A stretch of 64,000 bases of DNA from Tranquillimonas rosea. Lineage in GTDB: Bacteria > Pseudomonadota > Alphaproteobacteria > Rhodobacterales > Rhodobacteraceae. Below are positions 26,541 through 35,022 of this stretch, in pieces. Location of the stretch: assembly GCF_900111315.1 (NCBI RefSeq), contig NZ_FOGU01000004.1, positions 248,001 through 312,000 of the forward strand. The letters are read 5' to 3'. The translations under genes were made by a program, and so were the position numbers. How positions within the stretch are numbered: position 1 is the first letter of the stretch; every line of letters begins with the position of its first letter. The notes under the pieces are model-generated. The model was given only the letters and a program-made list of their open reading frames with translations. It did not search any database and had not been told where the DNA came from.

Positions 26541-26569
26541 AAAAAAGGGCCGCCGGAAACCGGCGGCCC
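26541..26569. terminator. Rho-independent terminator between ilvN and EF-hand gene
   Basis: GGGCCGCCGG (26547-26556), AAA loop, CCGGCGGCCC (26560-26569) makes a perfect 10-bp stem. Six As precede it on the plus strand, so it reads as a strong terminator with a U-run for the minus-strand EF-hand gene. It can also stop ilvBN transcription, with a weaker tail. Confidence 0.85.
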
Positions 26570-26591
26570 CTTCGCGTTACTCGAGACCGGA

Positions 26592-27029
26592 TTACTGGTT
26601 AAGGATCGCGGCCGCCTCGGGCGTCCGGATTTCGGTCGCGTCGATCAGGTCATCGCCGTTCTGGTCGATTTCTTGGAAATCCTCCGACGACAGATCGGGA
26701 TAACGCGCCGTTGCCTCGTCAAAGTCGTAGTACATCGTCTGGTTGCCTTCGGCGTTGATGTCGACGTTCATGCCCGTCGTGGTCGCCTCGGCCTGCGAAA
26801 GGATGTTGTTCGAGACAGGCGTGTTGGCTTCGACCGGATCGATCATGTCGTCGCCGTTCTCGTCCATCTCGCCGAAGTCCTCCGAGCTGACATCGGTGTA
26901 GACGGCGGTGACTTCCTCGAAGCTCAGCATGTTGTCGTCGTCGGTGTCGACGGCGGAAAACGGCACCTGCGCGAGGGCGGTGGTCGCGGTAAGCGCGGCG
27001 GTGGCCGTCACAATGGCAAAGCGTTTCAT
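26592..27029 (-). CDS. Secreted EF-hand calcium-binding protein
   Basis: A 145-residue acidic protein with a cleavable signal peptide (MKRFAIVTATAALTATTALAQ). At least three EF-hand-like loops are visible: DTDDDNMLSFEE, DENGDDMIDPVE and DQNGDDLIDATE, so it should bind calcium in the periplasm or outside. ATG 27029 follows AAAGGAG. It is paired with a second, shorter EF-hand gene just upstream on the same strand. Function beyond calcium binding is unknown. Confidence 0.82.
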   Translation of the reverse strand: MKRFAIVTATAALTATTALAQVPFSAVDTDDDNMLSFEEVTAVYTDVSSEDFGEMDENGDDMIDPVEANTPVSNNILSQAEATTTGMNVDINAEGNQTMYYDFDEATARYPDLSSEDFQEIDQNGDDLIDATEIRTPEAAAILNQ

Positions 27030-27167
27030 CGTTAAGCTCCTTTCGTGCGTCAGACGCATTGCTGCGTCGTTCGCCGACCCAAAACGAGACGTCAAAAAAC
27101 GTTCCAGAAAATCATTCACGAAAATGTAAGTCGCCGGCGACCGTCCCCTGCCACAGGGCGCCGCGTC

Positions 27168-27428
27168 TCAGTTCGCGGCGGTCCGTTCGGGCGGCGGGTC
27201 GAGAAGGCCGGAGTCCAGCGCCTGCGCCAGTTCGGCGTCATCTACCCGCCCATCGGCGTCTGAATCGATTTCGAGGAAGGCATTTACGCCCATATCGGGG
27301 AACGCGGCCTCCATCTCGGGAAAGGAGTACAGGCCGTCATCGTTGGTGTCGATGTCCGCGGCAGACGCCCCCGCGGTCAACGCGACCATCACGAGCGGGA
27401 CGGCAAGTACGCCGTACTTGATTGTCAT
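27168..27428 (-). CDS. Secreted EF-hand protein (short)
   Basis: An 86-residue protein with a signal peptide (MTIKYGVLAVPLVMVALTAG, cleaved near ASA-AD) and two EF-hand loops, DTNDDGLYSFPE and DSDADGRVDDAE. ATG 27428 follows AGAGGTTG; the TTG-like extension to 27446 is not favoured. It lies 138 bp upstream of the longer EF-hand gene and may be co-transcribed with it. A nested inverted repeat precedes it. Confidence 0.8.
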   Translation of the reverse strand: MTIKYGVLAVPLVMVALTAGASAADIDTNDDGLYSFPEMEAAFPDMGVNAFLEIDSDADGRVDDAELAQALDSGLLDPPPERTAAN

Positions 27429-27705
27429 GTAACAACCTCTGTTCATTCATGCACATTAAATCGGACCGGTCGTCCGATGGCGGTGAATGAACATTAGCAG
27501 CCCCACGGGCGGGAAAACGGCCAGTCGCGCGGGGGCCGGGAACTGCGCGACAAGCCGCGCCAAACCTTGCCCCCCATCGGCTGCCATTCGCCCGGAGGTT
27601 GTGGCCCCGTCTCGCGCCGGCGCCGCACCGCTCGACCTAGGCGGCATCCCGCCATTTCAAGCGATGCCATGCTGCGACGTGACGCCGCCCTCTCTGCCAG
27701 CGAAC
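27429..27705. other. Intergenic region with no convincing gene
   Basis: Between the short EF-hand gene and the frcA terminator I find only the nested repeats at its left end. Open frames here are low-complexity shadows without ribosome sites. Confidence 0.5.
27441..27492. promoter_or_regulatory. Nested inverted repeats upstream of EF-hand gene
   Basis: GTTCATTCA (27441-27449) is the exact reverse complement of TGAATGAAC (27484-27492). Inside it, TCGGAC (27461-27466) is matched by GTCCGA (27472-27477). The two concentric palindromes sit 13-64 bp upstream of the gene start, so they may be an operator pair or a 5' leader hairpin. Confidence 0.4.
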
Positions 27706-27737
27706 AAAAAAAGGCCCGCGACCGGCGGCCGCGGGCC
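27706..27737 (-). terminator. Terminator after frcA
   Basis: On the minus strand GGCCCGCG pairs with CGCGGGCC (27730-27737 and 27713-27720), followed by a run of Ts (As at 27706-27712 on the plus strand). It lies about 22 bp after the frcA stop and ends the frcBCA operon. Confidence 0.85.
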
Positions 27738-27759
27738 TTGTCGGCCATGTGTCCGCCGC

Positions 27760-28536
27760 TCAGGCGGCCTGCGACTCGGGCTCCTTCGCTCCGGTCATCA
27801 GCGCCACGGCATCGTTCATCGTGTTCGTCTTGGGGTCGATCACGCAAAGCCGCCGGCCCAGCCGGTGCACGTGGATACGGTCGGCCACTTCGAACACGTG
27901 GGGCATGTTGTGGCTGATCAGGACGATCGGGATGCCGCGCGAGCGCAGCTGCTTGATGAGGTCGAGCACGCGACGGCTCTCCTTCACGCCGAGCGCTGCG
28001 GTCGGCTCGTCGAGGATCACCACCTTGGAGCCGAACGCGGCGGCCCGCGCCACGGCCACGCCCTGCCGCTGGCCACCCGACAGGGTCTCGACCGCCTGGT
28101 TGATGCTCTGCACCGTCATCAGGCCCAGTTCGGTCAGCTTCTGGCGGGCGACACGCTCCATTTCCTTGTGGTCGAGCATCCCGAAGTACTTGCCCATGAA
28201 GTTCTTCTTCCGGATCTCGCGGCCGACGAACATGTTGTCCGCAATGGACAGCGCCGGCGACAGGGCGAGCGTCTGATAGACCGTCTCGATCCCTGAATCC
28301 CGTGCATCCAGCGGCGAGTTGAACCGGATGATCTCGCCGTTCAGCCGCATCTCTCCGTCGTCGATCTGAACGGCGCCCGAGAGCGCCTTGATCAGAGATG
28401 ACTTGCCGGCCCCGTTGTCCCCGATCACGGCGAGGATCTCGCCTGGATAGAGGTCGAAATCCGCGTTGTTCAGGGCGGTGACGCTGCCGTAGCGCTTGAC
28501 GATGCCCCGCGCGGTGAGGATGGGCTCCTGGGTCAT
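27760..28536 (-). CDS. frcA: Sugar ABC transporter ATP-binding protein (FrcA-like)
   Basis: A 258-residue single-ATPase-domain subunit energising fructose-type uptake. Walker A is GDNGAGKSS, the signature is LSGGQRQG, Walker B is VVILDEPTAAL, and the H-loop is LISHNMPH. The single domain matches FrcA rather than the double-domain RbsA type. ATG 28536 overlaps the permease stop (ATGA) and follows AAGGTG. It is the third gene of a divergent operon facing a ROK regulator. Confidence 0.9.
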   Translation of the reverse strand: MTQEPILTARGIVKRYGSVTALNNADFDLYPGEILAVIGDNGAGKSSLIKALSGAVQIDDGEMRLNGEIIRFNSPLDARDSGIETVYQTLALSPALSIADNMFVGREIRKKNFMGKYFGMLDHKEMERVARQKLTELGLMTVQSINQAVETLSGGQRQGVAVARAAAFGSKVVILDEPTAALGVKESRRVLDLIKQLRSRGIPIVLISHNMPHVFEVADRIHVHRLGRRLCVIDPKTNTMNDAVALMTGAKEPESQAA

Positions 28537-29591
28537 GCCGACACCTTTCTGATCCATTGGTCGATGGCGACCGCGATGATGATGAGCCAGCCGGTCGCGA
28601 ACAGCTGCCAGAGCACATCCACCCCGGCGAGCCGAAGGCCCGAATTGAACACGCCGACGATGATCGCCCCGAGAAGCGGCCCGAGGATCGACCCGCGCCC
28701 GCCGAACAGGGAGATACCCCCGATCACGACCGCGGTGATGGATTGCAGGTTCGCCTCGAAGAACGACGTGGGCGACACCGACCCGACCCGGCCGATGGAC
28801 GACCACGCGGCCAGCGCGCAGATGAACCCGCCCACCATATAGACCGACATCAGGATGCGGTTCACCTGGATCCCGGCCAGTTCCGCGGCCTCCTTGTCGT
28901 CACCCACGGCATAGACCTTGCGGCCCCAGGCGGTGTGCTGCAGCAGGTACCAGAGCACGGCGAAGATCACGATCATCAGCACCACGCCCCAGGTCAGCAC
29001 AGCGCCGCCCAGCTCGAACCGCACGCCGAAGAGTTTCAGCAGCGGCGCCTCGGCGTCGAGCGTCTGCGAGCGGATCGTCTCGCGCCCCGAGAAGTAGTAG
29101 TTCAGCGCCAGGAAGACGTTCCAGGTGCCCAGCGTGGTGATGAACGGCGGCAGGCGCAGGCGCGTCACGAGCGCGCCGTTCACCGCCCCGGTGGCAAGAC
29201 CGCAGGCCATGCCTAGCAGGATCGCGATGGGTGTGGGGATTCCGAAATTGACGCTCAGCTGGCCCATGATGACCGAGATCATCACCATCACCGCGGCGAC
29301 CGACAGGTCGATGCCGGCGGTCAGGATGATCAGGCTCTGGGCCGCCGCAAGCGTGCCGACGATGGCCACCTGCTGCATGATGAGCGACAGGTTGAACGCC
29401 GAGAAGAAGTTGTCGGCGATGACGCCGAACACCAGCGTGGACAGCAGCAGGACGATGAACGGAACCATCGTCGGGTAGGAGTGCAAGAACCGCTGCGCCA
29501 CCGCGACGGGTCCGCGTGAGGTGTATTCGAACTTGGCGACCTCGCCGTCGTCGTCCTGCGGCAGGCCCTCGTCGCCGGTCGTATCAGTCAT
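28533..29591 (-). CDS. frcC: Sugar ABC transporter permease (FrcC-like)
   Basis: A 352-residue BPD_transp_2-family permease with about eight to ten hydrophobic segments. The signature LTAGIDLSVAAVM and the later GRVGSVSPTSFFEANLQSITAVVIGG loop are those of ribose/fructose permeases. The first 40 residues are cytoplasmic and acidic. Its stop overlaps the frcA start. It is expected to form a homodimer in the inner membrane with two FrcA subunits. Confidence 0.9.
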   Translation of the reverse strand: MTDTTGDEGLPQDDDGEVAKFEYTSRGPVAVAQRFLHSYPTMVPFIVLLLSTLVFGVIADNFFSAFNLSLIMQQVAIVGTLAAAQSLIILTAGIDLSVAAVMVMISVIMGQLSVNFGIPTPIAILLGMACGLATGAVNGALVTRLRLPPFITTLGTWNVFLALNYYFSGRETIRSQTLDAEAPLLKLFGVRFELGGAVLTWGVVLMIVIFAVLWYLLQHTAWGRKVYAVGDDKEAAELAGIQVNRILMSVYMVGGFICALAAWSSIGRVGSVSPTSFFEANLQSITAVVIGGISLFGGRGSILGPLLGAIIVGVFNSGLRLAGVDVLWQLFATGWLIIIAVAIDQWIRKVSA

Positions 29592-29660
29592 GTCAGCCTC
29601 CTGGCTTTGGCAGAGACGGCGCGCGCGGCGCCGCCTCCGGACAGGTGCGATCGCGGGCGA

Positions 29661-30698
29661 TCAGCCCCAGCAGCGCTCGAGCCCCTCTTCGACCGAAATC
29701 GAGGGCACGCCCTCGGCCGGGTCGTCGGTCACCAGGTTCACGCCGGTGTTGAAGAAATCCAGCCCCTCGCTCGGCTCGGGGACGCTGCCGTCCTCGGCGA
29801 ACTGCGCGATCGCCTCGATCCCTAGCGACGCCATCTGCAGCGGATACTGCTGCGCCGTCGCGCCGATGATGCCCTGCTCGACGTTCTCGACGCCGGGGCA
29901 ACCGCCATCGATCGAGGTGATCATCACCTGGTCGGCCATGCCGAAGGCGTTCAGCGCCTCGTAGGCGCCGGCGGCGGCGGGTTCGTTGATGGTGTAGACG
30001 ACGTTGATGTTCGGGTTCACCTGAAGAAGGTTCTCCATCGCCCGGCGGCCACCCTCTTCGTTGCCCTGCGTGGCCTCGTGGCCGACGATGCGGTCGTCGT
30101 CCTCGTCGCCCCACTGGTTCTCGTCGGCGGTGTCGATGCCGAAGCCCTCCATGAAGCCCTGGTCACGCAGTACGCCGACCGACGGCTGGCTTTCGTTGAG
30201 GTCGAGGAACGCGATCTTCGCATTCTCGGCCTCGTCGCCCAGCTTGGCCTTCGCCCAGGCGCCGATCAGGCGTCCGGCCTCGAAGTTGTCGGTAGCGAAT
30301 GTCGCGTCGGCGGCGTCCGCGGGTTGCAGCGGCGTGTCGAGTGCGATGACGAGGATGCCCTGGTCACGCGCCTGGCGGACCAGCGGCACGATCGCCTTGG
30401 TGTCGGACGCGGTGATCAGGATGCCGTCGACGCCCGAGGCGATGCAGCTTTCCATCGCCTGCTGCTGCGTCTCGTGGTCGCCGTCGACGCGGCCGGCGAA
30501 GGTCGAAAGGTCGATGCCCAGCTCTTCGGCCTTGGCAGTGGCGCCTTCCTTCATCTTGACGAAGAAGGGGTTGATGTCGGTCTTGGTAATGAGACAGGCG
30601 CTGACCTCGTCGTCCTGCGCCGCCGCCGGCATCGCGGCGAAGGCCCCCAGTGCCGTGGCGCAGGCCAGCGTCGTGCGAAGAATGGCTTTGGTAGTCAC
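29661..30698 (-). CDS. frcB: Fructose-type sugar-binding protein (FrcB-like)
   Basis: A 345-residue periplasmic binding protein of the Peripla_BP_4 family. The signal peptide runs to about residue 27 (MPAAAQ). The mature start [20 protein letters not shown] and the [17 protein letters not shown] and [13 protein letters not shown]-like segments closely resemble Sinorhizobium FrcB, hence fructose is the best guess; ribose or mannose are possible. The start is GTG 30698 with GGAGGAG upstream. No kinase (frcK) gene is adjacent. Confidence 0.88.
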   Translation of the reverse strand: MTTKAILRTTLACATALGAFAAMPAAAQDDEVSACLITKTDINPFFVKMKEGATAKAEELGIDLSTFAGRVDGDHETQQQAMESCIASGVDGILITASDTKAIVPLVRQARDQGILVIALDTPLQPADAADATFATDNFEAGRLIGAWAKAKLGDEAENAKIAFLDLNESQPSVGVLRDQGFMEGFGIDTADENQWGDEDDDRIVGHEATQGNEEGGRRAMENLLQVNPNINVVYTINEPAAAGAYEALNAFGMADQVMITSIDGGCPGVENVEQGIIGATAQQYPLQMASLGIEAIAQFAEDGSVPEPSEGLDFFNTGVNLVTDDPAEGVPSISVEEGLERCWG

Positions 30699-30815
30699 GT
30701 TAACTCCTCCCGTATTGTGCAAGAAGCAGGCCGCCTTGCCCCGCAGTCGCGTTCCGGCCGCAAGGCGCGGCGGGCCTCCTCTCTTCCAGAACGAAGCCGA
30801 AAGCGGGTCGTTCTG

Positions 30816-30847
30816 TCAATAAATAAATCTCAGTGAATTATTATTGA
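30816..30847. promoter_or_regulatory. Operator between frcB and ROK regulator
   Basis: TCAATAA (30816-30822) is matched by TTATTGA (30841-30847), with AT-rich flanks that extend the symmetry imperfectly (AATAAATC against GAATTATT). It lies in the divergent gap, 44 bp upstream of the regulator start. AT-rich palindromes of this type are usual for ROK repressors, so auto- and operon control is likely. Confidence 0.5.
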
Positions 30848-30890
30848 TCGACCTCCCACGCTGACGCATAGTTCCGTCACGGAGGAGATC

Positions 30891-32111
30891 GTGGTGCAGC
30901 ACTCGACGGACCCAGACGGACACACGACCGAGGCCATCGTCCGCGGGTCGAACCAGACCGGGATGCGCGCTTACAACGAACGCCTGGTGCTGACGATTCT
31001 CCGTGCCGCCGGACCGGAATCGAAGGCCGAGCTGGCCCGGATGACCGGGCTGTCGGCTCAGACCGTCTCGGTCATCATGCGCAAGCTCGAGGGCGAGGGC
31101 CTGATCGAGCGGTGCGCGCCCCTGCGCGGCAAGGTCGGCCAGCCCTCGGTCCCGATGCGCCTGGCGCCGCGGGGCGCGATCTCGTTCGGGCTCAAGGTCG
31201 GTCGCCGCAGCGTCGAGATGGTGATGATCGACTTCCTGGGGCAGATCCTGGGCCGGGTGCATCGCATCCACGCCTACCCGACACCCGATGCCACCGTCGC
31301 CTTCGCCGAAGACGCCCTGCAGCGGCTGCTCGCCTCTCTCGATCCGCCGCTGCGCGCGCGCGCGGCGGGGCTGGGCATCGCGATGCCGTTCAATCTGTGG
31401 AGCTGGGCCCGCGCCATCGGCGTGCCCGAAGACGCGATGGCCTCGTGGCGCGACAGCGACGTGCGGTCCGAGATCGCCGCGCGCTGCGACCTCCCGGTCT
31501 TTCTTCAGAACGACGCCTCGTCGGCCTGCGGGGCCGAGCTGATCTTCGGCTCCGGCAGGAAGCCACGTGATTTCCTGTATTTCTACATCGGCTTCTTCGT
31601 CGGCGGCGGCGTGGTGCTGAACGGCAGCCTCTATACCGGCCCCACGGGCAACGCCGGCGCAGTGGGCTCGATGCTGGTGCCAGACGGCACGGGCGGCTTC
31701 GCGCAGCTGATCGACGTGGCGTCGCTGTCGGGGCTCGAGAAAGCCATGCTGCGCGCCGGGATGTCGACGAACGCGCTGTGGCAGTCCCCCGACGGGTGGG
31801 AGGCCGACAACCCGGTCGTGTCACGCTGGCTGGACGACGCCGCCGTCGGCCTGGCCCATGCCACGGTCGCCGCCGCCTCGGTCATCGACTTCGACACAGC
31901 GCTGATCGACGGGTGGCTGCCGATCGCCGTGCGGGCCCGCCTGATCGAACGGGCGCAAGAGGTTCTGGCGCGGCTCGACACCTCGGGCCTGGCGCCGCCC
32001 GAGCTGCGGGCGGGCACCCTCGGCCCGGAGGCGCGGGCGCTCGGTGCGGCGAGCCTGCCGCTGTCCGAGCGCTTCCTGGTCGATCAGAACGCCCTGCTGA
32101 AGGCGTCCTGA
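30891..32111 (+). CDS. ROK family transcriptional repressor (FrcR-like)
   Basis: A 406-residue ROK-family regulator. The N-terminal winged HTH covers about residues 28-80 (RMTGLSAQTVSVIMRKLEGEG), followed by the ROK sugar-kinase-like domain with FLQNDASSACGAELIFGSG and YIGFFVGGGVVLNGSLYTG. The kinase-type zinc cluster is not evident, as in many regulatory ROK proteins. The start is GTG 30891 after GGAGGAGATC. Divergence from frcBCA makes it the likely sugar-responsive repressor of that operon. Confidence 0.88.
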   Translation: MVQHSTDPDGHTTEAIVRGSNQTGMRAYNERLVLTILRAAGPESKAELARMTGLSAQTVSVIMRKLEGEGLIERCAPLRGKVGQPSVPMRLAPRGAISFGLKVGRRSVEMVMIDFLGQILGRVHRIHAYPTPDATVAFAEDALQRLLASLDPPLRARAAGLGIAMPFNLWSWARAIGVPEDAMASWRDSDVRSEIAARCDLPVFLQNDASSACGAELIFGSGRKPRDFLYFYIGFFVGGGVVLNGSLYTGPTGNAGAVGSMLVPDGTGGFAQLIDVASLSGLEKAMLRAGMSTNALWQSPDGWEADNPVVSRWLDDAAVGLAHATVAAASVIDFDTALIDGWLPIAVRARLIERAQEVLARLDTSGLAPPELRAGTLGPEARALGAASLPLSERFLVDQNALLKAS

Positions 32112-32116
32112 GCGGC

Positions 32117-33025
32117 TCAGAACTTGTTGACCGGCAGCTTGAGGTAATGGTGTCCGTCGGCCTCGGCCGCGGGCAGACGTCCGCCACGGAGGTTCACCTG
32201 TAGCGCGGCAAGCATCCGGTCCGGCAAGGGCAGCGTCGCGTCCCGTTCTTCGCGCAGGGCGATCCAGTCTTCGCGTCGCGTGCCCTCCTTCACATGCGGG
32301 TTGGACGCGCGATGTTCCGCGACGGCCGCCTCCCAGGCCGGCGCGTCGCGCCCGTCGGCGCCGTAATCGTGGCCGACGAACAACCGCGTCTCGGCCGGCA
32401 GCGCGAGGATGTCCTCGATCGACCGCCACAGCTGCGCCGCCGTCCCGCCGGGAAAGTCGCAGCGCGCGGTGCCCACGTCGACATGCATCAGCGTGTCATG
32501 GACGAACGCCGCGTCGCCGCAGACATAGGTGATCGAGCCCAGCGTGTGCCCAGGCGAGAGCATCACCCGCACATCCATCTCTCCCAGCCGGAACGTCTCG
32601 CCATCGGCGAAGAGCCGGTCGAAGTCCCGGTCGGGATCGAAGGCATCGGGCGCGTGATAGATGTCGCGCCACAGGCCCGCGATATCGCGGACCTTTTCGC
32701 CGATGGCCGTGGGCGCGCCCAGCCGGTTCTTCAGGCGGGCCGAGGCCATGAAGTGATCGGCGTGGGGGTGTGTGTCGAGGATCCACGCGACCTCCAGCCC
32801 CTCGCGCGTCACGAGGTCGAGCACCTGTTCGAGACTCTCCTCGCTGGTGGCATAGCTCTGCGGGTCGAAATTCCAGACCACGTCGATCAGCGCCGCCTGC
32901 CTTGTCGCCAGATCGGCGCAGACATACTGGATCGAGCCCGTGTCGGGTTCGTAGATGCCCCACACGTCCGGGCTGTTCGGCCCGGTCGAGGGCGAGTGGC
33001 GGATCGGGGCGGTCTTGTCGGTCAT
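32117..33025 (-). CDS. MBL-fold persulfide dioxygenase-like protein (Blh/ETHE1 type)
   Basis: A 302-residue metallo-beta-lactamase-fold protein. The metal motif is LDTHPHADHF (HxHxDH), with further ligands in SPGHTLGSITY and VGHDYGADGRD. This places it with the Blh/ETHE1-like group that oxidises glutathione persulfide to sulfite. ATG 33025 follows GAAAGGAG and overlaps the stop of the upstream YeeE/YedE gene (ATGA). With the two channels and the divergent ArsR repressor it reproduces a BigR-type sulfide-detoxification operon. Confidence 0.87.
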   Translation of the reverse strand: MTDKTAPIRHSPSTGPNSPDVWGIYEPDTGSIQYVCADLATRQAALIDVVWNFDPQSYATSEESLEQVLDLVTREGLEVAWILDTHPHADHFMASARLKNRLGAPTAIGEKVRDIAGLWRDIYHAPDAFDPDRDFDRLFADGETFRLGEMDVRVMLSPGHTLGSITYVCGDAAFVHDTLMHVDVGTARCDFPGGTAAQLWRSIEDILALPAETRLFVGHDYGADGRDAPAWEAAVAEHRASNPHVKEGTRREDWIALREERDATLPLPDRMLAALQVNLRGGRLPAAEADGHHYLKLPVNKF

Positions 33026-33462
33026 CGTGTCGCTCCTTTCAATGTCGGAAAGCCGGCGCCGCGCAGGTGCGATCCCAGCCACAGGCCGATCAGCATCGCG
33101 GGCAGAAAGACCAGCGTGCCGGGCGCCATGAGAGGCAGCGCGGTCCAGGCCGGTCCGGGGCAGAAACCCCCGAGGCCCCAGCCGACGCCGAAGATCGCGG
33201 CGCCGGTCAGAAGCGGGGCGTCGATCTGGCGTGCGGTCGGCAGCTGGAAATCGACGTGCAGCAGCGGCGCGGACCGCCGCCAGGCCAGGCGATAGCCGGC
33301 ATAGGTGGTCAGCGCCGCCCCCGCCATGACGAAGGCGAGGCTGGGGTCCCATGTCCCGGCAATGTCGAGAAAGTTCAGGACCTTCGCCGGGTTCGACATG
33401 CCCGAGACCACCAATCCCACACCGAACACGAGGCCCGAGAGAAATCCGAACAGAGGGCGCAT
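33022..33462 (-). CDS. YeeE/YedE (DUF6691-type) membrane protein
   Basis: A 146-residue half-size YeeE/YedE sulfur-compound channel. It has four hydrophobic segments and the conserved Cys motif GWGLGGFCPGPA. ATG 33462 is preferred to GTG 33471 because AAAGGTG would overlap the latter. It is coupled to the MBL gene and to the other half-channel, and the pair (PmpA/PmpB type) would import thiosulfate or another sulfur compound, or export sulfite. Confidence 0.85.
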   Translation of the reverse strand: MRPLFGFLSGLVFGVGLVVSGMSNPAKVLNFLDIAGTWDPSLAFVMAGAALTTYAGYRLAWRRSAPLLHVDFQLPTARQIDAPLLTGAAIFGVGWGLGGFCPGPAWTALPLMAPGTLVFLPAMLIGLWLGSHLRGAGFPTLKGATR

Positions 33463-33474
33463 TGACGTCACCTT

Positions 33475-33927
33475 TCAGACGATGTGGCGCAGGACGAAGA
33501 CGGTGAGACCCGCGGCGACCATGAAGGTTGCGACGGCGGCCAGCGACCGGGGCGACAGCCGCGCCAGGCCGCAGACACCGTGGCCGGAGGTGCACCCCGA
33601 CCCCAGCGCCGTGCCAAGTCCGACCAGCAGGCCGGCCAGCGCCATCGGCGGCAGGGCGCCGGACACCGTCTGCTCGGGCGGCGTGCCCGAGATCAGCCAC
33701 AGCGCCAACGGCGCGGCGACGAGGCCCGCGACGAAGGCGACGCGCCACCCCCGGTCGCCCGGCGCCCCGCTCATCGGGACGACGGCGCCGATGACGCCGT
33801 TCGAGATCCCGGCAATGCCGGCAATCCGGCCGAACAGGACCATGACCATCACGGCGCTGAGGCCGATCAGGATGCCGCCGCCGAGCGAGAGCCAGGGCGT
33901 GAATTGCGTGACGGTGGACAGCTCCAT
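33475..33927 (-). CDS. YeeE/YedE membrane protein
   Basis: A 150-residue half-size YeeE/YedE channel with about four transmembrane segments and the double-Cys motif GSGCTSGHGVCG (roughly residues 109-120), which in this family handles sulfur-containing ions. ATG 33927 follows CTGGAGAGGAAG. It is the first gene of the three-gene minus-strand operon and runs divergently from the ArsR regulator. It ends 12 bp before the second half-channel starts. Confidence 0.87.
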   Translation of the reverse strand: MELSTVTQFTPWLSLGGGILIGLSAVMVMVLFGRIAGIAGISNGVIGAVVPMSGAPGDRGWRVAFVAGLVAAPLALWLISGTPPEQTVSGALPPMALAGLLVGLGTALGSGCTSGHGVCGLARLSPRSLAAVATFMVAAGLTVFVLRHIV

Positions 33928-33977
33928 CTTCCTCTCCAGACCCCGGCGGGGTTGCACATGCCGCGTTCATGGGGCAT

Positions 33978-34011
33978 ATATTAGACGCAACTTAATTAGT
34001 CAATGCTAATA
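33978..34011. promoter_or_regulatory. AT-rich operator/promoter between yeeE and arsR-type gene
   Basis: ATATTAG (33978-33984) and CTAATA (34006-34011) form an inverted pair around CTTAATTAGTC. The region is strikingly AT-rich for this genome and sits in the 98-bp divergent gap, where a BigR/SqrR repressor site and both promoters must lie. Confidence 0.5.
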
Positions 34012-34025
34012 CAAGGACATCACCC

Positions 34026-34334
34026 GTGGCGGAGCGGAATATCGAAGCGCTGGAGGAAAAGGCCCATCACGTCGCCGAACGGCTGGGCATGCTGGCCAAC
34101 CCGCGACGCCTGCTGATCCTTTGCCGGCTGGCCGAGGGCGAAAGCTCGGTCGGCAAGCTGCAGGAGACGCTGGATCTGGGGCAATCGGCGCTGAGCCAGC
34201 ATCTTGCGAAACTGCGGGCCGCCGGCATGGTGAGCACGCGCCGCTCCGGCCAGACGGTCTATTACCGCATCGAGGACCCCGAGGTCCGGGCGATCATGGC
34301 CGCGCTATACGACACGTTCTGCGGCGACGGTTGA
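34026..34334 (+). CDS. ArsR-family persulfide-sensing repressor (BigR/SqrR-like)
   Basis: A 102-residue ArsR-type winged-helix repressor. The recognition helix is LGQSALSQHLAKLRAAG. It has exactly two cysteines, Cys33 (LILCRL) and Cys99 (TFCGDG), spaced as in SqrR/BigR, where they form a polysulfide bridge on exposure to sulfide and release DNA. The start is GTG 34026 after AAGGACATC. Divergence from the MBL-YeeE operon strengthens the assignment. Metal sensing is unlikely because the ArsR metal-binding CxC motif is missing. Confidence 0.88.
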   Translation: MAERNIEALEEKAHHVAERLGMLANPRRLLILCRLAEGESSVGKLQETLDLGQSALSQHLAKLRAAGMVSTRRSGQTVYYRIEDPEVRAIMAALYDTFCGDG

Positions 34335-34384
34335 ACGCTCCTGCGCGGTCGGCACCCTCGCGCGCCGACCGGCAGGCGGTCCGG

Positions 34385-34939
34385 TCAGATCACGCGGACC
34401 TGCGTGCCGACGGGACAGAGCCCGAACAGCTCTTCGATGGCGAAGTTGTAGAGACCGATGCAGCCGTCCGAGGACCGCCGCCCGATCTTGCGCGTGTCGT
34501 GGGTGCCGTGGATCAGGTAGGCCGGCCAGCCGAGATACATCGCGTGGGTGCCCAGCGGATTGTCCGGCCCCGGCGGCATGTATTCCCAGCCGAACCGTTC
34601 CTTCTGCGACTGCGTCGGCGTCCAGTCCGGCCCGACCTTCTTGCGCACGATCTCGGTATAGCCGCGCTTGGTCAGTTGGTCGGACCGCGGCACCGAGGTG
34701 GGATAGATGCGATAGTCAGATCCGTCGGCGTTCCAGAAATGCAGCGCGCGCGAGGTCGTGTCGGCCACGATCGTCGCAACCCCGAGGTTGTCGAAGTGGT
34801 CCTGCCAGTCGTGCATCCGGAAGCTCGACGCGTTGCGCCGGTCGTCCTCGGCCGCGCCCGCCAGCGTCGGCACGGCCAGCCCGGCCGCCGCCCCGATCCC
34901 AGCCGTCAGCACGTTGCGGCGCGAAAGCCGTCTGCTCAT
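34385..34939 (-). CDS. L,D-transpeptidase (YkuD/ErfK type)
   Basis: A 184-residue L,D-transpeptidase that would cross-link peptidoglycan or attach proteins to it. The N-terminus has a twin-arginine-like signal (SRRNVLTAG then a hydrophobic stretch to LAGAAE), so Tat export is likely. The YkuD active site appears as YLIHGTHD and SSDGCIGLYN with the catalytic Cys; the usual Arg after the Cys-Ile pair is Gly here, a variant I recall from Rhodobacterales. It is convergent with the ArsR gene. Confidence 0.87.
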   Translation of the reverse strand: MSRRLSRRNVLTAGIGAAAGLAVPTLAGAAEDDRRNASSFRMHDWQDHFDNLGVATIVADTTSRALHFWNADGSDYRIYPTSVPRSDQLTKRGYTEIVRKKVGPDWTPTQSQKERFGWEYMPPGPDNPLGTHAMYLGWPAYLIHGTHDTRKIGRRSSDGCIGLYNFAIEELFGLCPVGTQVRVI

Positions 34940-35022
34940 TGCCTGCTCCTTGTGTCGGTCCTGCTCTGTGGCAGGATTTCGTCGGCCGAGCTTAACCCGA
35001 CCTTAAGGTTTAAAGAAGCGCG

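Noticed and set aside
32117-33970. A 617-residue fused MBL protein
   Set aside because: The upstream part is an off-frame reading of the two YeeE/YedE genes; the MBL gene has its own ATG and ribosome site at 33025.
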